Made by a program: the position numbers and the translations under genes
The notes under the pieces: generated by a model
Database searches by the model: none
Told to the model about the DNA's origin: nothing
The model's input: the letters and a program-made list of their open reading frames with translations, nothing else
Source of the DNA: Hemileia vastatrix
Taxonomy: Eukaryota > Basidiomycota > Pucciniomycetes > Pucciniales > Zaghouaniaceae
DNA length: 64,000 nt
Direction of reading: 5' to 3'
Assembly (NCBI GenBank): GCA_030280995.1
Contig: JASXTE010000002.1
Location: 23,566,183 to 23,630,182 of the forward strand
Part shown: positions 60,107-64,000 of the stretch, piece by piece
How the letters are laid out: each line of letters opens with the position of its first letter
How positions within the stretch are numbered: position 1 is the first letter of the stretch

Positions 60107-60147
60107 AGGGGTATTGCTAGCAATACCCCCCCATTTTTTCTGTGGTG
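60107..60147 (-). repeat. Right terminal inverted repeat of the giant element
   Basis: Reverse complement identical to the left repeat over all 41 bases, including the lengths of the A and G homopolymers, which suggests recent insertion or strong constraint. Confidence 0.9.
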
Positions 60148-60150
60148 ATA

Positions 60151-60845
60151 GAGGGAGGTTATTAGCAAATCTCCCTGTGTGTATTAAGTAAGTAGAAACC
60201 TCAGACATAATAAATAACACAGAAAGAAGAGCAGAAGTACCAAATGGGATCTTATGTGATTTGGCTATCTTAATGAGTTCTAGCCGTAAATCAGTGTGGG
60301 CAGGGCAAAAAAGTAAAAGGTGCTCTGGGGTGTCCTTGTTGTTTCCACTGCATTTGGTGCACCTTGGTGATTCTGTAGCATTGAACCAAAACAGATAGTT
60401 ATTGAGGGGGAAGTGACTCAAGCGTACTTGTGAGAAAGCAGTTACCTGGGCCCTCGGGAGATTGGCTAGGTGATTGAACATTTTAAGAGGTTCAATCTGT
60501 CCTTGTAGTTTCCTTAGGAAGTTGCGATTGGGGGGGAAGGATAGAACAAGAGGGTACTTTCAAGAATGTTTTAAATGAGGAGGAGGGGGAAGGGGCGGAG
60601 AAGTTGAGAAGGAATTTGGATCTGGATGAGAATTGATGGTTTCTTTTTGGTAAGCTGTCTACAATCTTGCTACCTGCAATACCTGCATTTCCAGGACCCC
60701 ATTTAAGAAGAAATTCCAGTTTAGGGTTGTGGTGGAGGAGGTGTTCAATGGATTTGATGATGGAAAGGAAAGAAGTGTGTTTGATGGGTGCAGGACAGCA
60801 GATGAAAGGGTGTTGATAATGGCCTGGTTTTCCACTAAGATAATA
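60151..60845 (-). pseudogene. LINE fragment: RNase H and C-terminal zinc finger
   Basis: The minus strand shows a degenerate RNase H (LVENQAIINTLSSAV in one frame, then WGPGNAGIAGSKIVDSL in another, where a WCPGHAG-type motif is usual) followed by the LINE C-terminal finger: FSQVRLSHFPLNNYLFWF, CTKCSGN and TPEHLLLFCPAHT. It is a relative of the LINE at 26-27 kb. The 3' end is cut at 60150 by the giant element and continues at 33326-33173; the 5' side is cut at 60845 by element C. At least one frameshift (near 60700) inactivates it. Confidence 0.75.
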
Positions 60846-61284
60846 GGGGGTATCAATGTTGACCAATCTTCAATTAAATTAATTGCAGATAAAAATCCTT
60901 ATACCCCAATTATCTTCTGCAAATATTTTTGCTAATAATTGGGTTATTAAACACTTTACGTGTCAATGTTCACCTCTTATCCAACATTTTTCTACTCAAT
61001 TTTTCATAACCACATCTTGGACAACTTTCTGTCATAACCACAGGTTGCACAACTTTCTGCCATAACCACATCTTGGACTACTCTCTGGATATGCCTTCCA
61101 CCTTTCTGCGCACCCCCATTCTCCTCCCATCCTGTTCATTCTATCCGCTCAGAACTTCTCCCCATTTCATCTATTTGATTGTGCTCCTTTTCATCTCACT
61201 CTCTCATCTGCTTGTTTCTGCTCCTTTTCAGCTCACTATCTCATCTGCCTGTTTCTGCTCCTTTTCATCTTTAATTATATTAAC

Positions 61285-62670
61285 ATGCCTTGTCATCATA
61301 GATCTTCTCAAATGCAGCCATCACCCAGTTGTTCTTCAAATCCCACTACTCCCTCTTTCCCCCGCTCTGCTGAGAAATCCAAAATTGTTCAACTAAAGAA
61401 AGATGATCATCTCATTCTTATAAACTGGCTAAAAACTAAATCTAACTATGATTCTTGTTTTGGTATTGATTATGCAACTAAAGTAGGATGCCCCCCGCAT
61501 CAAAAGTCAAAGGCTATCTTCTAATGGCCAACGAATTACGGAATAAGACTAAGGGAAGAATAGATCTTTTACCAAAACAGATGTCTGAACGCTTCAAGCA
61601 TGATCAAGCCAAGTACAAGAAGGCAAAGACTCTTTCATCTTCTACTGGTTTTGGTATTACTGACCTCAATATCAGTAAGGGCATCAAATCCATAGATGAT
61701 AAACTTGATTCTTTATGTCCTTACTTTAAAGAGATGGATTCTATTTTTGGAGAGCAAGCTGATGTTAATCCTACAAACATGTTGGATGGTGAATATCCTA
61801 TCTCCAAAAATGATTTTGAAACAAATCTTTTTTCTTCTTCTTCTACTCAAGCCTCCCCTCATTTAACTTCCACAAATCAAGATATCTTTTCAATAGATCC
61901 TTATGGTGATATAAACCAACCTGATCTAACTCAAGTACGTTTTTTTTATCTTATCAATTCTTTTTTACTTACATTTTCTTATTTATAAATAGGCTGAAGA
62001 GCTAACACAGGAGCCACAATCAACTGAGTCAGAAGCCTGCGAAAATTAAGAGGAGGAAAATGTGACCTTGAACAGAAAGCGAAGGGCTTCAAGTAGTCTG
62101 AATTTCCACTCTCAAAGAAGAAAAAAAAGTGATACTTCATCTCAAACCCCTTTTTATTCTATCAAAAATTTTTTACAGAAACGTGATGCTGGTAAGTGAT
62201 ACCAAACCTCTTAATACTTTACTCTGATTTTCTTCTACTTTTTGTTAATATTTATTATCACTCTAGAACAAGTGTAAGTTGCTAAAGAGACTCTAAAGTT
62301 TGAAAAGAAAAAATACGAGCTCTCTTTAAGGAGGGATGACAGGGTACATGATTTGGAAGAGAAGAAGTTTGAACTATCTTCACAGAAGGATGATAGGGCA
62401 CAAGACTTGGAGGAGAAGAAGTATGAACTTTCTTTACAGAAGGATGATGGGGCAAAAAACTTGGAGGAGAAGAAATTTGAGTTATCTATAAGTATTGAAA
62501 AATCAAAGAAAACGGAGAAATCACTAGAGCATAAAAACATCATGGAGCAGATGAAATAGAAGCTTGATTGTGAAGAAAATTCCAAAAAGAAAGATTTCTT
62601 GATAGAATGTGTTAAAGCTAATAAATCTGTTGTGGAAATTCAATGTTTAATGAAATTTTTTGATGACTAG
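61285..62670 (+). pseudogene. Myb/SANT-like plus coiled-coil element protein (copy C)
   Basis: Exon 1 (61285-61934) encodes the Ser/Pro-rich start, LILINWLKTKSNYDSCFG, a one-base frame change near 61495, then LLMANELRNKTKGRIDLLPK and SLCPYFKEMDSIFGEQADV. Introns 61935-61992 and 62192-62266 (58 and 75 bp) match those of copy A. Exon 2 is Ser/Lys-rich with NRKRRASSSLNFHSQRRKKS; exon 3 encodes the 18-residue coiled-coil units (DDRAQDLEEKKYELSLQK), fewer than in copy A. Stops at 62047 (TAA), in EQV*VAKE at about 62275 and near 62558 are absent from copy A, and copy A stops are absent here, so a consensus of the two would be nearly open. Confidence 0.6.
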
Positions 62671-62879
62671 TTTGTTTTATTTCTCTCACACTTCAACTGT
62701 TCATAATTAATTGTACATAAATTTTTATCTTAATTTCCTGTATTTTTTTACTCTATCCATCATTAGTTGGATCTTCATATTTTAATGTTATAAATTTACT
62801 TTTAAATAAAATTTTCAAGATTTTTTAATGTTCAAAATTCTTTTTTTGTTTAAATTTTCAAGTCACATTTAAAAATTTC

Positions 62880-63285
62880 CCAATCCCACCCCTGTATTTG
62901 ATTGAACTAAGGGTTGGGTATCACCAAAATTCTTTCAAGTAAAGAATTTCGCAAGTCTTATATAAAATTTTGGAAATACTCCCCCCTACATTTTATTGAA
63001 GTAACAGATGGGTATCACCAAAATTTCAAGTCAATTTTTTTTTAAGTCTGATATGAAAATTTGGCAATACCCCCCCCCAGTATTTTATTGAATTAAGGAA
63101 AGGGTATCATCAAATTTTCAAGTCAATTTTTTTTTAAGTCTGATATGAAAATTTGGCAATACCCCCCCCCAGTATTTTATTGAATTAAGGAAAGGGTATC
63201 ATCAAAATTTCAAGTCAATTTTTTTTTTAAAGTCTGATATGAAAATTTGGCAATACCCCCCTCCTGCAGTTTATTGAATCAAAGA
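62880..63285. repeat. Tandem repeat at the 3' end of element copy C
   Basis: About four or five units of about 90 bp, each with ATTTGGCAATACCCCCCCC and AAGGGTATCATCAAA-like parts; counterpart of 3028-3430. Confidence 0.75.
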
Positions 63286-63296
63286 AATCAAATGGA

Positions 63297-63660
63297 AAAA
63301 AAATTAAAATTGAAAATTTCTACAACCAATTATTTTCACCAGTCCCAATCAAAATTTCCTATTTTATATAATAGCCATTAGAACAACCTAAGGCCAGATG
63401 TACCATTATATAAAAAAGTAATCTATCTTGATGTAACTTTAAAAAATAATTGGAAGAGACAAATCAAAAATTAAAATAAAAAAAATTAAAATTGAAAATT
63501 TCTACAACCAATTATTTTCACCAGTCCCAATCAAGTTTTCCTATTTTATATAATAGCCATTAGAATGACCTAAGGCCAGATGCGCCATTATATAAAAAAG
63601 TAATCTATCTTGATTTAACTTTAAAAAATAATTGGAAGAGACAAATCCAAAATTAAATCA
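63297..63660. repeat. Two-copy direct tandem repeat, unit about 180 bp
   Basis: 63297-63475 and 63478-63657 are nearly identical (both contain TTTCTACAACCAATTATTTT and CATTAGAACAACC/CATTAGAATGACC). The remainder to 64000 is AT-rich without a visible gene. Confidence 0.8.
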
Positions 63661-64000
63661 AAAAATTAAAAAGTATAAATAAAATTTAAAAAGAGAAAAA
63701 TAAAAAGGGAAGTTTAAAAAAATTAAAAAAATTAAATTAAATCAAAATAAATAAAAAATTTAATAAAAGAGAAAAAAAAAGGAAAAAATTTTTGGAAGAA
63801 AATATTTAATGAGAGAAAAAATATAATATTTTATTTGCAATACTTGACAGATCTACCAAGAACAATTTTTTTATCTTAATTTTGTTTTTTTTATTATTAA
63901 TACAATTAATAAGACCTTCATTTAATTGGAATGAACAGCCAAAATGGGTAAATTCTTTACAAGAAACTAAAGTTGGAGGTGCTTTAGTTTTTTGATTCTG

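Larger units (their letters stand above)
33330..60147. mobile_element. Giant 26.8-kb CACTA/Plavaka-type transposon with TET and SNF2 genes
   Basis: A perfect 41-bp inverted terminal repeat begins CACCACAGAAAAAATGGGGG and ends with the palindrome GGGTATTGCTAGCAATACCC. Left copy 33330-33370, right copy 60107-60147. Flanks are ATA (33327-33329) and ATA (60148-60150), a 3-bp duplication as in the CACTA superfamily. The interrupted LINE on both sides confirms the boundaries. Contents in order: SNF2/Rad5-like gene (+), unknown 350-codon gene (-), Plavaka transposase (+), Pro/Asn-rich gene (+), palindrome array, unknown SIM-containing gene (+), TET/JBP-like gene (-), 30-bp repeats, hairpin array, 5 kb of AT-rich DNA and short subterminal repeats. 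TET/JBP genes are known to travel with KDZ transposons in basidiomycetes (Iyer et al., from memory); I do not know of this combination with these termini. Confidence 0.85.
60846..63290 (+). mobile_element. DNA element copy C with Myb/SANT-like gene
   Basis: It starts GGGGGTATCAATGTTGACCA after TA (60844-60845), inserted in the LINE fragment, and matches copy A (3010-5571, reversed) along its length: subterminal block, minisatellite at 61155-61275, gene and 3' tandem repeats. The far end is near 63290 and shows no clear matching terminus. Confidence 0.65.

Overview
The window is AT-rich eukaryotic nuclear DNA made almost wholly of nested mobile elements. Short 55-90 bp GT-AG introns, basidiomycete-type Plavaka (CACTA-like) transposase sequence, TET/JBP-like 2OG-Fe(II) oxygenases of the kind expanded in basidiomycetes, a Tad-like LINE and a Ty3 chromovirus all point to a basidiomycete, most likely a rust fungus (Pucciniales). 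The lineage is inferred from protein families read by eye; no search was run.

Region 1 (1-11.4 kb): the end of a hypothetical gene (1-597); a G-rich tract; a TET/JBP-like oxygenase pseudogene (1735-2713); two DNA elements sharing subterminal sequence, one with a Myb/SANT-like plus coiled-coil gene (to 5571) and one (7111-8965) that has captured an intron-containing piece of a UTP13/TBL3-like gene; and a relic ORF (9355-9860).

Region 2 (11.4-27.3 kb): a four-layer nest. A Tad-like LINE is split at 14119/25665 by a solo LTR. That LTR is split by an inverted solo LTR of the same family, which is split by a complete, young Ty3/gypsy chromovirus (16150-25337, 2055-codon gag-pol). Each layer keeps its 5-bp target duplication (one with a single mismatch).

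Region 3 (27.3-33.3 kb): one apparently intact host-type gene, a secreted repeat protein with three exons (27766-28676), then TIR and foldback elements, a 790-bp solo LTR, a MITE inside a MITE, and a LINE 3' end.

Region 4 (33330-60147) is the main discovery. It is a 26.8-kb element bounded by a perfect 41-bp inverted repeat beginning CACCACAG and flanked by a 3-bp duplication (ATA), inserted into a minus-strand LINE whose two parts lie on either side. It carries a SNF2/Rad5-like helicase gene, an intact 350-codon unknown gene convergent with it, a Plavaka-type transposase, two further unknown multi-exon genes, and a TET/JBP-like dioxygenase gene. It also holds a 2-kb array of about 20 palindromes (core TTAATTTCGATCGAAATTAA) and a 0.6-kb string of 11 adjacent hairpins with mostly different stems. 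Most of its genes carry a few in-frame stops but keep frame, splice sites and motifs, so this copy is decaying but recent enough to read. A transposase with a DNA-methylpyrimidine oxidase relative and a SNF2 remodeller suggests an element that edits its own chromatin; this is inference.

Region 5 (60.15-64 kb): the 5'-ward part of that LINE, a second copy of the Myb/SANT-like element (60846 to about 63290), and a 180-bp tandem duplication.
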